Shown here one piece after another: positions 12,000 through 24,727 of a stretch of DNA of 64,000 nt. A program made the position numbers and the translations under genes. Numbering within the stretch: position 1 is the stretch's first letter; each line of letters starts with the position of its first letter. The DNA is from Aricia agestis (taxonomy: Eukaryota; Arthropoda; Insecta; Lepidoptera; Lycaenidae): positions 15,963,501 to 16,027,500 of the forward strand of contig NC_056413.1 of assembly GCF_905147365.1 (NCBI RefSeq). Direction: 5' to 3'. The notes beneath the pieces were generated by a model that was not told the origin of the DNA, made no database searches, and worked only from the letters and a program-made list of their open reading frames with translations.

Positions 12000-14080
12000 A
12001 TGAAGCAGTTATAAGCCTACAAATACAAAAAATACTTTATGATATGGTGTACAAAAACGTTAAGCTAAAAATTTTACTTTTGAATACCTAAATCAATCCT
12101 CGTGATACAGTCAAATAATATTACTTATCATAATTCATCATTGACTTAAATCTGCAAAAAAAGCTTTTAGCTAATGTGATAATATCTTTGTACGCATCTA
12201 CCTAGAAGTAAATCACGTCTGACTTGGACGGCTCTGATAAATAACCAATAAAAAATAATAATATCATGCATTTTGCTTAACTTGTAAAAATATACCACGA
12301 TTCAGTATCGTCGATAAGTAACGCACATTTTATCGAAACGCAGCGACATTTTCCGTCATCTTGCCACTACCTTAACGTGTAAACAATGGCTCCCTACCGG
12401 CGACATGCAATATCGCACAGCCTCTATCTGAGGTCGTTTGAGATAGAACCAATTGCACTACCGAAAATCTAAGTATAGAATTCTATTTTCAAACTTTTAT
12501 GGTCCACACGTGGGTCATTTGTTTTCAAACAGCATAGTTTGATACATACTATTTATGAATTTTATCATTATACTCTTAAATACAGGTTATTCGTAAGTTG
12601 TATCAATCGTATTTCATATTTTTTTTAATGAAATAATCTTCTGATGCTGCGAGTGTCCATTGGCGACGGAAGTTGCTTTCCATCAGGTGACCCGTTTGCT
12701 CGTTTGCCCCCTTATTTCATAAAAAAAAAGTTCTCATAAAATATCTCTGCTGCCGTAAATATAATTTAACAAAGCAAATCTGCTAAGACTCGTAATATCA
12801 TGCATTTATTACGGATTAATAATATTATTATTCAAAAGCGTTTACACAGCTCAATATTATCAGTGCGAGAAAATGTAAAAAACTAAAAAGTAATAACTTT
12901 CTACAGATAATAAATAATTTATGTTTCATTATAACTACAGTAAAAATTTAATTACGTAGCCGCAGTCTCTCTGAGGCTTGAGAACTTTTATCAGTTCTTT
13001 AGTATTAATGCGAAAGTTGGCAGTTGAATATTAAATATTCGCAAATATAATGGATGTCACGTTATTTATTATATATGTTATGGATATTTTATAAATAAAA
13101 ATGAAAAACACGTTATGCAGTGATTTAGTAAAAGAAAAAATATTTTGTAGTACGCGTGGTAATTCAAATATAATCTTCCATACCTATGGACGATTAATCA
13201 ATCATGAACAAATCAAGAAAAACGAATAGCATAATATCAGCCACAACACGAATTTCGCGTTATGGTCATTTTGTGATTGCCAGAACGCGTCGTGGCCGTT
13301 TTCATTAGAGCCACGTCGCAAATTTCGCGTCGTGGCTGTTTCACTGTGACCACAACGCATTGTGAGCTATTTTTTCCCTCATTGAGCGATTTCGGTCTTT
13401 GAGCGTAACATATACATTGTTAGACCAAAATTAAAACTGTCAGTGAAAATTTGGGACGCCGTTAAGTCGCGCCGGAATCCAATTTCCAGCAACTCCAGGA
13501 GAGTGGTTGGAAAATTAGGGTTTTCGATATGTCTGAGAGACCTATAATAACAGTATATATCGTGGCATGTGGAAGCTATTTCATGTCATATGACAGCTGT
13601 TTGGCACGACAATTGACACGATATACCCTACGGGCTACGAGCCTACGGCTACGTAGCGCCTAACATCCGTCATTTCCAGCAACCTCTCAGTTTCTGATTT
13701 TGTTTCTATTTCGGTTTCGGTTTCAATTACACATCTATTATACTTAACATAGTACATACTTGTTTACATCTAAATTAAAATAACAATTTTAGCTTTGGTC
13801 GGTACGTGAAATGCCATTACCTAATGAAGCTATTAGTAGATATTTGTAATATATCCTGCAGTCAAAATGTGTGAAGCAACACAATGATAATTATGGCCCT
13901 ACTAGTGAAACATCATTTAGGCATTATGAAATATATTTATATGTCTTTTAGAGGAATATTTCGTATATTTTTAGCATAACCTTTATAATAATTAAAATAT
14001 GATGAGTAAAAATAATTATTGGCTTTAAAAATTCACATACACAGGCAGCCACATAAAACTTATAGAACATTTAATATAAA
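12000..14080. other. Unassigned DNA with short inverted words
   Basis: Apart from the SINE tail at 12638, it holds only degenerate palindromes near 13220-13370 (AATTTCGCGTCGTGGC and inverted relatives), possibly an old MITE. Confidence 0.4.
12638..12730 (+). mobile_element. SINE or LINE 3' tail, 5'-truncated
   Basis: Only the shared tail is present, from CTTCTGATGCTGCGAGTGTC to the final A run. It could derive from either the SINE or its partner LINE. Confidence 0.7.
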
Positions 14081-14082
14081 CA

Positions 14083-14850
14083 ACTAGCTGTGCCCCGCGG
14101 TGTTACCTACGGTATAGTAGGTATACAGAGTGTAACAAAAATAAGTGATAATACTTTAGGGTGTGTACGTGTTCCTTGTAGAGAGTTCACTGTGAAAGTA
14201 GCAGCGCTGAAAGACGAAAATTTTTTTTCACTTTTGTATGAGCAAGGGCCCGAGCGTCACGAGTTTCCCCATACAAAACTGAAAAAAAAATTTGATCTTT
14301 CAGCGCTGCTACTTTCACAGTGAACTCTCTACAAGGAACACGTATACACCCTAAAGTATTATCACTTATTTTTGTTACACCCTGTATAGCAAGGTATAGT
14401 AGCATATGCTTTCCGATCTTAAAACATGCAACGTCGAAGCTGCCAAACTTGTATCTTTAAAGAGCACCTTCCGAACCACGGTATACCTTTGTGCAAAACC
14501 TTACTTGTTGGTAGCAATCAGCATAATATGCTTAGAATCCTACTCACGAAACCGAAGTCACTACATGTTTTCATATAAATTTTGAGGAGTTCCGTCGTAT
14601 ATTTATATAAGCCTACATCAGATCACCGCTTTTATGAATATGGTACCAAATTGGAATGATAATCTATGCACAAAAAAAAATTTGAAAATCGGTTCACAAA
14701 CGGCGGAGTAATCGTTGAACATAAAAAAACGAACGAATTTTAGCCTATGTGTTATTCTGATGTATTAGCTATATAAAGTTTCATTAAAATCCGTTCAGTA
14801 GTTTTTGCGTGAAAGAGTAAAATACGTTAACATATAAGCTTTGAATAGTT
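14083..14850 (-). mobile_element. Helitron-type repeat interrupted by a family A MITE
   Basis: CTAGCTGTGCCCCGCGGTGT at the left and CCGTTCAGTAGTTTTTGCGT with GAAAGAGTAA at the right. The MITE occupies 14125-14386. A relative is split by the SINE at 31714. Confidence 0.55.
14125..14386. mobile_element. Family A MITE, nested in a Helitron
   Basis: Nearly perfect palindrome from ACAGAGTGTAACAAAAATAA to TTTTTGTTACACCCTGT with TA at both edges. It interrupts a Helitron-type repeat whose end, ACTAGCTGTGCCCCGCGGTG, lies at 14084. Confidence 0.85.
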
Positions 14851-14882
14851 ATACAGTGTTTTGTTTATGTCACACAATTAGC

Positions 14883-15060
14883 ATGGGCGTACCCAGGTTC
14901 TGGGCCAGAGGGATATGTTTAAAAAAATCTGATTTTTTTATAAGCTAGGTGTGTATGAAAAATAATTTTTAGTTGTAAAAATAATGTAAGTAAGTATTGC
15001 AAACAAATGGCAAAAAATCGTTTTCTTACTTTTTAATTTTTATAGATAAAAGTACTAGAT
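14883..15060. repeat. Remnant with CATGGGCGTACCCAG start
   Basis: GCATGGGCGTACCCAGGTTC here matches the inverted CTGGGTACGCCCATG at 62358-62372. Family unknown. Confidence 0.35.
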
Positions 15061-15099
15061 AATATACTTAGTAGGGACGTCAACATGATTCAGAGGGGG

Positions 15100-15155
15100 G
15101 GGGGGTTGAGCTACCAACAGCCCACCAACTGAGCCACAGAGGTCGTCGAAGGTCG
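15100..15155 (-). mobile_element. tRNA-derived SINE head remnant
   Basis: The minus strand reads CTGTGGCTCAGTTGGTGGGC, then GTTGGTAGCTC, cut at a 12-G run. Only the head remains. Confidence 0.5.
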
Positions 15156-15609
15156 AGGTACATACATCCATGTAAACCAAAGTTTGTAGTAAAAACGTAA
15201 ACAGTATATCTGTCAACTCAGTTTTATTTCAGCCTATAAAAAAACAGCATTTTCACATTCTTCTTACAATATCGGTCATTAAACCTCCAAAGTGAAAATA
15301 CCAGTAAGGTTAATTCTCATTGTCTGGCCCAAACAGGTTGCTCGTATCAAGGCCAGGATATCTGCAGCATCTGCCTGGACGGGCTAGTTCACGGCCTGCA
15401 TATTTTAATACTTTATGGCCAATGGAATATAACTACTTACGTACTTTTTTATCTGTTTTTAACAAGGCTAACAAATAGTCTTGTACACAAATGTCTACCA
15501 GACATAAAACCTTAACGTATGCAGTATCCACCGCAAGGAAATACACACTCATTCATCAGTTTCAAAAACGAAAAATTATTTTGTACTAACAACTCTGGAG
15601 TCTGTAGAC

Positions 15610-15748
15610 CTACTACAAAACCGTTTTGAGACTCAAACAATCGGACCAGAATGCCGCGTCCTGCTCTAACGACGTCATTTTACGTTTGTTAGAGTAGGAG
15701 GTGGCATTCTCGTCCGATTGTTTGAGTTTCAAAACAGTTTCATAGTAC
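15610..15748. mobile_element. Palindromic MITE (family C)
   Basis: Arms ACCGTTTTGAGACTCAAACA, then GAATGCCGCGTCCTGCTCTA, and complements. A relative split by another insertion lies at 44420-44730. Confidence 0.72.
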
Positions 15749-16034
15749 AAGCCCTGGGTCCATCCAACACATTTGATAAAAGTGAGTTTCTTTTTAACCG
15801 ACTTCCAAAAAACGAGGAGGTTATATTATGTTCGACTGTGGATATATTATTTATTTTGTTATTTATGCATAGACTTAAAAGTCAAGATATGTATTATTAA
15901 TTATATTATTACATTCCATCAAAGTATACTTATGTGCTTGCCACCGCTACGAATGTATTCATTTGCAAAGTCTCGAATCAGACAATAATATTATTCACTA
16001 GTATTATTTGCGTTGTAGGTACATCTGGGGGGTG

Positions 16035-16202
16035 AGCCAAAATCTTTTCGTTTTCGCTTCGTTATAGAATCGCCGATGAAAATGTATGGAATTGACATAA
16101 GCGTTCGTTAAAATGACGTTGACATTCGTCTCGTCTAATGTCAATTCCATACATTTTGATCGGCGATTCTATAACGAAACGAAAACGAAAAAATTTCGGC
16201 TA
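16035..16202. mobile_element. Palindromic MITE
   Basis: Arms contain TTTTCGTTTTCGCTTCGTTA, then AATGTATGGAATTGACAT, and their complements. Confidence 0.68.
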
Positions 16203-16623
16203 AATGGCCTGGTTTTAAGCCCAATTAAATATATTTTTAGATTTTTACGCCGCTAATCTGCATTGAAATTAATCCGCGGTTAAGCATTTTCTCGTTTGTA
16301 CCTAAAAACTAAAAAGGCATAATATCTATTTGAACACAAGTCGGTTCGTCGCAAATGGACCTTAGGTAAACTCAGGTTTTACCAGTCATTCGTTAAATGA
16401 ACACGGTAAATGGCCAAGTCTAAGAGGTTCCCGAAATTGGGTACCGGGATAATCTGTTTCAAGGGAAACGCTATAAAAATCCAATATTTACTCTGGAAAT
16501 TGGAGGTGAACGCCCTTATAACTTTTGCTAGACGTTTCACGCGACCCGCGTTAATAAGGAATTAAGGAACTGTACATTTTCTCACAGAAATGTAGCCCGT
16601 AATTCTATTCTGTTTCTGTGCCA

Positions 16624-16927
16624 AACATAAAGTTAATATACCTCACGGAATAGAAAAACAAAGGCCTGAGCAAGCGAGATGCCACTGTTAGTAACACTGC
16701 ATGGCAAAAACTAAAAAGAGTCGTGTGATACATGACAGCAGAACTCTTTTTTTGACGTCCAGTCGGCGCCTATCGGCACGTTGACAATTTAATCTCATAA
16801 AAAGATGCTTATGTACGTATATACGACATACGCACACATATTTTTACACACAGACCTAAATCAATTTCGGTTTCGTTTGACAGCTTGAGATTGTTGCTCT
16901 ATTCCGCTAGGTATATTAGCTTTATGG
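16624..16927. mobile_element. MITE with CATAAAGTTAATAT ends
   Basis: Left end CATAAAGTTAATATACC and right end GGTATATTAGCTTTATGG are inverted. Solo hairpins made only of these ends lie at 48566 and 56448. Confidence 0.6.
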
Positions 16928-16944
16928 TGCCAAAACTGCCAAAT

Positions 16945-17100
16945 GACCGGCCGAGTAGTTCGTGAGATTAGTCCGTACTATGTATCAACAATTTCCCCCG
17001 TTTTTTTCCACATTTTCCATAAAATTCTTCGCTCCTATTAGTCGCAGCGTAATGTTACGCAGCATAAAGCCTTATCGATAAAATATAGACTATGTAATCC
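16945..17100 (-). mobile_element. Degraded relative of the composite Helitron
   Basis: AGTAGTTCGTGAGATTAGTC and TTCTTCGCTCCTATTAGTCG match the same block, with strong decay. Confidence 0.4.
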
Positions 17101-17539
17101 AAAATTATTTTTCTCAATTCAATCCAGTACTTCCTGAAATAAGCGCGTTAAAATAAACCGATCTTCAAATTTATTTTATTAATAGTACGTTCGTCCTATT
17201 TATCGTAGTTCGCAACGTTTTAACGGCAAAATAATTTTATCAGGAAAGAAAACTTTTTACACAAGACCTTTTATGATAAAAAACTTTTCAATTAACAAAT
17301 ATTATTTTGAGCCACGTCATGGAAACTGGTAATGTAACAACTTCAACTACAATTAATTATATTCAGATTCAGAATTAATTAAGAAATCAGCGCTACATAT
17401 TTGACAAGGTTCGACGACATACCAAATACAAGTAAGTCATTTTCATTAATAAACGTATTATGTAATAAGTTTACATTATCAAAGTATTACAATTTATAAC
17501 ACTACATATATTGCCCGCAACTTCGTGAATATTGATCCT

Positions 17540-17847
17540 AAAAAACTACGGTTTCTTACCGTGGTTTAAAAAACTACGGTTTCTTACCGTGGTTTAAAAA
17601 ACTACGGTTTTTAACCGTGGTTTAAAAAACTACGGTTTCTTACCGTGGTTTAAAAAACTACGGTTTCTTACCGTGGTTTAAAAAACTACGGTTTCTTACC
17701 GTGGTTTAAAAAACTACGGTTTCTTACCGTGGTTTAAAAAACTACGGTTTCTTACCGTGGTTTAAAAAACTACGGTTTCTTACCGTGGTTTAAAAAACTA
17801 CGGTTTCTTACCGTGGTTTAAAAAACTACGGTTTCTTACCGTGGTTT
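17540..17847. repeat. 28-bp minisatellite, 11 units, each a hairpin
   Basis: Eleven uninterrupted 28-bp units (six A, then CTACGGTTTCTTACCGTGG, then TTT). In each unit AAACTACGGT can pair with ACCGTGGTTT, with one G-T wobble, around a TTCTT loop. Only unit 3 differs, and it differs in the loop (TTTTA). It lies between two Helitron-like ends. Confidence 0.92.
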
Positions 17848-17970
17848 TTTTCGGCCTTTCCTTGTACCAAGAGGTTTTCTGTTGTACCTCATGTCAAAAT
17901 GGACCGACAAGTCCGAAATAAAGTCATTTTACCACGCTTTTTACCTCGACAAATGTCTATTATTTAAACA

Positions 17971-18368
17971 CTAGCTGTTGCCCGCGACTTCGTCTGCGTA
18001 AACTTTAGTTCATGTTACCGAAATCTCTCAAAAGAATTGAAAATCGGTCCACAAATGGCGTAGTTGTCCGAGAACAAATACAAAAAAGTAAAATATATCA
18101 TCCTCCTTTTCGGAGGTCGGTTAAAAATAGCCTAAGTTATTCCTTACTACATCAGCTATCTTCCAGTATACACCAGCCATTTCAGCGATTAGCCGGAACA
18201 AACAGACAGACAGACAGACAGACATGCAGACAAAAATTAAAAAAAAATGTTGCTTTGGTGTATGTCGCGTACTATATACATTCATATGCATGTAGTAAAA
18301 AACGGTTCTTTCAATATTACAAACAGACACTCCAATTTTATTTATATGTATAGATATAGATGTAATAT
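17971..18368 (-). mobile_element. Helitron family with GTGTCTGTTTGTAATATTG start
   Basis: CTAGCTGTTGCCCGCGACTT at the left, CAGACAGACAGACAGACATG inside, and AATATTACAAACAGACACTC near the right end. Relatives at 28691 and 29361. Confidence 0.68.
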
Positions 18369-18423
18369 AGATGTACAATAGAATTGCAGGTCTATCCATA
18401 CTTTCATACTAATATTATAACCT

Positions 18424-18820
18424 TGACGCCCGCAACTCCGTTGCGCCAAAACTCGTTTATCGCGCGAGAACCGTACATTTTTCCGCGACGAAAAGTATCC
18501 TATGTCCTTTCCCGAGACTCAAAGTATATCTATACCAAATTTCAGCAAAATCGGTTCAGCGGTTTAGGCGTGAAGAGGTAACAGACAGACAGACAGACAG
18601 ACACACTTTCGCATTTATAATATTAGTATGGATTCGAAGGTGTGTCTGTCTGCCTGTTACCGCTTCACGCGTAAACCGCAAAACCGAATTTTCTGAAATT
18701 TAGTACGCAGATACTTTGAGTTTCGAGAAAGGACATAAGGTACTTTTCATCCCGGTAGAATGTACGGTTTCCACGCGATAAGGGAATTTTATCGCAACGG
18801 AGTTACGGGCGTCATTTAGT
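18424..18820. mobile_element. Two head-to-head Lep1-like Helitrons
   Basis: A minus copy (18424-18633, GACGCCCGCAACTCCGTTGC) meets a plus copy (18634-18820) ending in ACGGGCGTCATTTAGT. The TGTCTG-rich starts face each other. Confidence 0.65.
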
Positions 18821-18900
18821 AACTGTACAACGGTTTCTTGCATTAAAAACATCCTCACAAACTTCTGTATTTTATATTCGTAAGATGGCAAGATTTAGAT

Positions 18901-19304
18901 CAAGGGTGGCCAACCTTTTCGACACTTGGGCCAAAATTCGAAAGTAGAATTTTACTCCGGACCGCACTACCAAATTTTATGTAATATACTCGTAGTCTGC
19001 GCACAGTCAAAATCGGATACAATTTTTTCCGATTAGAACTTAGAACAAAAAATGGACTGTAATAAGCAAAGAAAACACCCCAGTCACGCGCTCAGTACGT
19101 TATTTTAAAGTCAGCCCCACTTTGTGTTGATTTTAAAAGTAAAAGAAAAAAGTGTTTAGTTTGCTTTTTATATTAGGTATGATAGGTAATTTTAGTATTA
19201 ACTTTTTTACTTTAAGAAATTGTGCTCGGCTCCGCAGGCCACAAGGTAACAGACGGCGCGGGCGGGCCGCATGTGGCCTGCGAACCGCGTGTTGGCCACC
19301 CTTG
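18901..19304. mobile_element. hAT-type element with 8-bp duplication
   Basis: The ends CAAGGGTGGCCAACC and GTTGGCCACCCTTG are inverted. ATTTAGAT and ATTTAGAG flank it. The right part is GC-rich (GGCCGCATGTGGCCTGCG). A relative begins at 26577. Confidence 0.82.
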
Positions 19305-19319
19305 ATTTAGAGTATAACA

Positions 19320-20740
19320 AGATTAGTCTCGGGGTAGACATTTTGCAGAAAATAAGACACAATTTTCTCGTTCCATCGCTAAGAAAACCTCGTGTTGAAA
19401 CTAAAGAGCTCTGTACTTTAAGAGCTTTGACTCTATCCTTTCTCTACTATTTTACATGAATATAATAAAGAATATAAAAATAAAAGCTTCATTTGCCAGC
19501 TTGAAGATATGTTTTTATTTATTTTCCTCTTTATGAATGACCTGTAAAAGAATATAATATTACTAAATACAATCGGCCAAGTGCTAGTTGGACTCGCGCA
19601 CGACGGGTTTCGTACCGTTTTAAGGCAAAAGTAGGCAAAAAAATATGTTTTTTGTTTCTATATTTATTTTATTTTCATTTTATTATTAATAATACAAATA
19701 TATTTAAGGATTTTATGAATATTTCAAGTTGTCATTATGGAACACGATAAATTACTTCATGTAACTTGCGTCATCTTGTGATGAGAAATAAGGTGCTTTT
19801 CATAATCGAACTCAGTTAAGTTCGTTTCAAGTGTTCCAGACAGACCGAAACTAATAATGTCCAACTTTTTGAATGAAAATTAGAGCTCTTTTTGTATTTT
19901 ATTTTCTTAACCATTTATTTAAACCATAAATTCGAAACTTCAGCAACATCTTAAATTAATTATACCTACATAAGTATCACTGAACCTAAAATAAAGCCTT
20001 TTTTATACGAGCAAGTCGTTATTTTTTCTGCTATAAATACTTTGAACATGTCACATTTTTCTTTGAATAATTTCTAGGTTCATATGAACCTTTTAGCTTC
20101 GTAAAAGTTTTGTTCAAACTAAGTTTTTAAATAAAATATTTGAAATCTTTCTAGCGTGAAAACTCGATGCTCTTCTTTTGTTTCGCATCCAACATAATCT
20201 ATATATTAATACGTGAGCCAAAAACTTTGTATCCCTTTTGACGAAAAATGGGAAACGTAGGTGAATGAAATTTTGCACAGTTATAGTTTATATGGTAAAG
20301 GAGTGCATCGAGCTAATATTATTTTGAAATTATGCTTTTATCATACATTTGTTTAACAAATAAAACATTACACACACTACAACACACACACTAGGAAAAT
20401 GACAGATTTTTGAGTGACAAGCAATACATACGAATTATACTCTTTTATCTATGGTTGAAGTCTGTTGACAACAAGGTGACAAATTGAAAATGGATTATAG
20501 TTTTTTTTATTGAATCTTAGATACTATTAGGCAATGATTACACGGCCAGTCTGAGATCAGCTGAGTCCCAGACGCAAGAGTTGAATAAAATATGATAAAG
20601 TCAATATTATTTTACAAAATATAGGTGGTAGTCCTAATGTCGTTGAAACTAAGGTCGAATTTCGACCATTAGGCGATCTCTAGTATATTTTATTATGTGG
20701 TATGGCTGTTAAAAATGCATCGTTATGAGTGAGAAACTCT
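19320..20740. other. Unassigned AT-rich DNA
   Basis: Only the 19571 repeat end is recognisable. No gene signal. Confidence 0.5.
19571..19616. repeat. End fragment of the GGGTTCCGTACCC repeat
   Basis: CGGCCAAGTGCTAGTTGGAC, then TCGCGCACGA, in inverted orientation. Confidence 0.5.
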
Positions 20741-20775
20741 GTCTGTTTTTTTTTTTTTTTTTTTTTTTTTTTGCG

Positions 20776-20977
20776 AAAAACGAGCGTAATTTGGGAGTTG
20801 TGACATATGAGTCGCAGAATTTCGGTCGCGTAAATATCTTTTCATACAAATCATGACTCACGAAATTACGCTCGTGTGAATCAAACAGGACTTTTGTATG
20901 AAACTGAATGCAGCGGAATTTCTGCCAGCCGAAATTCTGCGACTCACAACTCACAAATTACGATCGTTTGGCTCCAC
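20776..20977. mobile_element. Family B MITE next to a poly-T run
   Basis: Same arms and core as the copy at 2403. The left end is replaced by a 27-T run (20746-20772), so that terminus is lost. Confidence 0.7.
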
Positions 20978-21189
20978 CGCAAGCCGCTGAACTTTCATGA
21001 ATTAACTTTCATGAATTTTTAACTTAATTCTTTATAATTTACTTTTCAATTTTTAAATTTTTAACTTTTTAATTTTTAACTTAATTTCATGAATTTTTAA
21101 GGAAAAAAGTACGGTTCCAGCGCCATTCTAAAGTTGCGGACTGCATCAATAATTTTTAACATTTACGTTCTCAACACCACGAACATCCT

Positions 21190-21417
21190 GTCAGTTCGAA
21201 TAAAAATTAGCTACTCGAGATGAATTACAATTGTCAAGTAGACCGCAAAGTTCAACGCACAGGTATACACCTGCTAAGTTGAGGAGGTGTGCATGTGGTC
21301 GTGGTGGCTCGACCGCAGCTGCCCATTACCTCTGGTCGCCGGCGACGTTCACCTGCGCACGCTCAGTCTCAAGCCGCGAGTTCAGCCGGACACCTGTTAG
21401 TGCTATACGAGAATATT
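21190..21417 (+). promoter_or_regulatory. Possible promoter and non-coding first exon
   Basis: A GC-rich block (about 21240-21410) stands out from AT-rich surroundings. TCAGTT at 21191, an arthropod initiator-like motif, lies upstream, and a GTAAGT donor-like site follows 21417. I see no TATA box and no recognisable protein. It could be the first exon of the CPAP3-type gene about 21.7 kb downstream, of another gene, or part of an unrecognised repeat. Confidence 0.25.
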
Positions 21418-21795
21418 GTAAGTTTTTTTTATTTTATTGAGTTAAAGAGTAAGTCTTTGTGTGTATCTTTTTTTTTGTTTTTTAATTTCGGGTCGCAGAA
21501 TATATTTTTAGATGCAATAGAAAAAGAATTAAAATAATAAGTTTAGTTTTCATCGGGTATATATTGAAGACTGAAATTATTTTTCTACAAACTTTTTCTA
21601 GATAAGTTAAGCTAATTTAAGAAGTACTTACCAAAATTATGTTTTCATTTTGGAAACTCTTTCTTTTTATTTTTCTAAAATGCCGGGAGTCTGAATTTTT
21701 GTGGCCGGAGTTTATGTATTCACCAAGGCTTTTGTTTAGTTAAGTGTAAACTAAACCTATCAACGACTCAAAAATGTCCAAAAACTTTTAAATAA

Positions 21796-22029
21796 TCTAT
21801 TTATATAAAACTCAAAGGTGACTGACTGACATGGTGATCTATCAACACACAGCCTAAACCAGACTGGACCGATCCGGCTGAAATTTGGCATGCAGGTAGA
21901 TATTATGACGTAGGCATCCGCTAAGAAAGGATTTTGATCAATTCCACCTCCAAGGGGTTAAAATAGGGGATGAAAGTTTGTATATAATAATACTTCTTAA
22001 CGCGAGCGAAGCCGCGGGAAAAAGCTCGT
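21796..22029 (+). mobile_element. Helitron family with AAGCTCGT end
   Basis: AAACTCAAAGGTGACTGACT at the start and GCGAGCGAAGCCGCGGGAAA at the end. Relatives at 42368, 42792 and 52197. Confidence 0.65.
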
Positions 22030-22034
22030 ACTCA

Positions 22035-23835
22035 CATAAAATTTGTGAATAAACCTCAGTAACCGAGCATTTTACTATGCGCGTAACGACTGCAATACTT
22101 TTTATTCAAATGCTCGCATATCACTACGATTGCAACAACCAGGCCAATATCGTTGCACATACGAGAAGGCTCTAGAAAATTGGAAAAGCGAAATCCAAGC
22201 TAGTTGCTTACATACATACCATTACACATTTCAAAACGACCGACGATAAAAGACAAGATAAAACTTCATCATAAAATATTATAATCAAATGTTGACAAGA
22301 CATTGGGGGTCACCCGTTAAAATTACCTTAAATATATAAATGACCCTAGGCAACCTCAAGACCTCGATACCATATTTATTTAATGTCTATGGCATATCCG
22401 TAACAGAAACCCAGACAATTTGGCATAGGGAAGAACTTCTTTTCATTGCCGGAAAATGTAAGATTACAGCTGCAGGATACTGTTTATGAGCGGGCGAAGC
22501 CGCGCGCATCTCTAGCAGATATATTACAAGGAAGAAAGATTTTATCGAACAGTTTCAGAAACTACTGAACCAAGTTAAATGAAAGACACAAAGCCTACAG
22601 GACATTTAGCGAACACGGAAAAACATTCCCACACTTTCCAACTAACGAAACCATAGAACCTTCACATACAATTAAAATTACAAAATAACAATTAGCTAAG
22701 AAAAATACATTGCGATACAGCAATGATCATTACAGCTAATAGCTGTGATCATGTTGTGATCATCACTGACGATGGTCGTGACGTAACTGACCCCAATGAT
22801 TGGCCTTTAACGTAATGCTGGCACAATTATCACGTTATATAAAACGCATCGTTGGATTCATCCCGCGGAAAGGTTAAAGACATTGTTTTAAATGCACCAT
22901 AAAAAGCTTATAAAAACAATTATTAAAGGAATTTTACAATTATTTTTAAAGTGTTGCAAGCGATATTGCATTGAAAAAGTAAACTATATGTTGTCTTTGG
23001 TCATTAATGTAAACGTAGAAAGAATACGGGCCTTATTCTTGACCCTGAGTAGCACCTTCTGACCTCTTTGTCAGAACAAAACAGTCGTGTAGTCTTTTCT
23101 AAATTTAAATTAAAATTTTAATCGTATATACAAACATTGCTATAAAATGATAATAAAGCAAATATTTTTCGTTAATAAACACAATTAATCCACTTTAATA
23201 TTCACAGGAAGGAATAAATTTCGCGTCTAATGCGCTATTGATACCATTATGCAATCATTAATTATGTTTATTATTTAATTATGTATATCAGAGCGTTATT
23301 TTTAATTAACATTAATATATTTTATTTCCTCGCGATATTGCGGAAGGATGTTTCTTTCTGATAATTTGCTAAATTATTTATATATTTTTCGTGTAAAAAT
23401 GTTCCTTGTTATTGTATATTTTATCTTTAAGAAAGTTTTGACTGTTTTCATAGTAATAAACATCACTATCCACAATAAATTTAACACCTTAAGACCTGAT
23501 TAAAATTCAAATTTTCTAAATTCTCTAGCCCTAATATTTCAACTTCTAATTTCCTTTCTACTACAAGGTCCTACTCTACCTCCACAACTACTTGTAGTAG
23601 ACTATACTACCTGCGTAGGATAAACACACAGTAGAATCGATTATAAGCGAAACCTCACTTTCACTATGTTCACGACGTATGACATAATACCCAGAACAAA
23701 TAACCACTTCATTTGAGAAATCTACACAATGCACTAAGTATTGTGGTTAACAGTAGCTGTTTAAATCAAAAAACCCTAATATTTTAAAGATGGATATGCG
23801 TAATGTTTAAATGTTATTATTTATTAGTTAATTAA
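22035..23835. other. Unassigned AT-rich DNA
   Basis: No credible exon or repeat seen. A GAGCGGGCGAAGCCGCGCGC word near 22487 looks like a Helitron-end fragment. Confidence 0.45.
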
Positions 23836-24082
23836 GACCAGCGGTTCATAAACTTTTTTGGTGGTGGTGGAACCCTTTTAAGAAACGACATTTTTGACGC
23901 GCGCCCCGAAAAAGTATTCTCTTTGAAATTAAATGAATTTTCTCCATGCTGTTGTGTCTCCAAGGCCGTTGCAGAGCCCAGAATTCTGGTTTATTTTACG
24001 TTCTCTAATACATAATATTATAATATCTATGGACGCTACACATCACGTCAGTCTGGCCCCGTGGTATGTACCTGAAGGACTT

Positions 24083-24272
24083 GTGTTACCGGTTACGGGT
24101 ACCAGACAATATTTAAGATTTTTATTACATGATACACAATACACATATTTAATACACATCCATGACCCAGAAACTCTGATAACCTTTTGTTCCGTCGGCG
24201 GGATTCGAGCCCACGACCCCCGGCTTGAGCTACCAACGCGCTCACCCACTGAGCCACAGAAGCCGTCGTTAT
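24083..24272 (-). mobile_element. tRNA-derived SINE (second class)
   Basis: Read on the minus strand: head TTCTGTGGCTCAGTGGGTGA, box B-like GGGCTCGAATCC, then CCGACGGAACAAA and an AT-rich tail. It is nested in the hAT-type element at 23839-25458. Open frames here are accidental. Confidence 0.7.
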
Positions 24273-24727
24273 GTGTGCAGAATATTATGCTATTGATAAA
24301 ATAAAGACTTGTAAAGAATATAGTTAAGTTCTATGACTGAAAGTCATTCAAAAGCTAGAGAAAAACCGTCAAACGAGGAGAAATCTTGTTAACATAATTT
24401 TCTATGTGAAAAAGAAACACACCTAATTAGTCATTGTTTAGCACTTCCGTTTCATTAAGTCAACACAGCAACTGTATTCACACATTATAACTTTATACAA
24501 CATAATAATTAATTATAAATATTAATTACATAGATTATGACTAATTAAACGTCATAATGTGACCAAATTATATAACATACTTAAACTTTTAAGTAGATAC
24601 CCGTTATGTTAAAATGCACAGCAATTTATATTATGTATCTTTATTTTAAAGTAATTTTATTGTTATGAAAGTAAATAATTACATATTTTTTCGATATCTA
24701 AAAACTAAGGTTTGTTATAAGATAGGG

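Noticed and set aside
17540..17847. A CRISPR-like array of 28-bp palindromic repeats
   Set aside because: No spacers between units and a clearly eukaryotic setting. It is a minisatellite.
18012..18399. ORFs of 113 and 92 residues
   Set aside because: They run through a Helitron and its CAGA microsatellite. The peptide repeats (TDRQTDRQ type) recur in other copies.
23933..24304. 123-residue ORF
   Set aside because: Composed of hAT-end sequence and a minus-strand tRNA-derived SINE. No domain.
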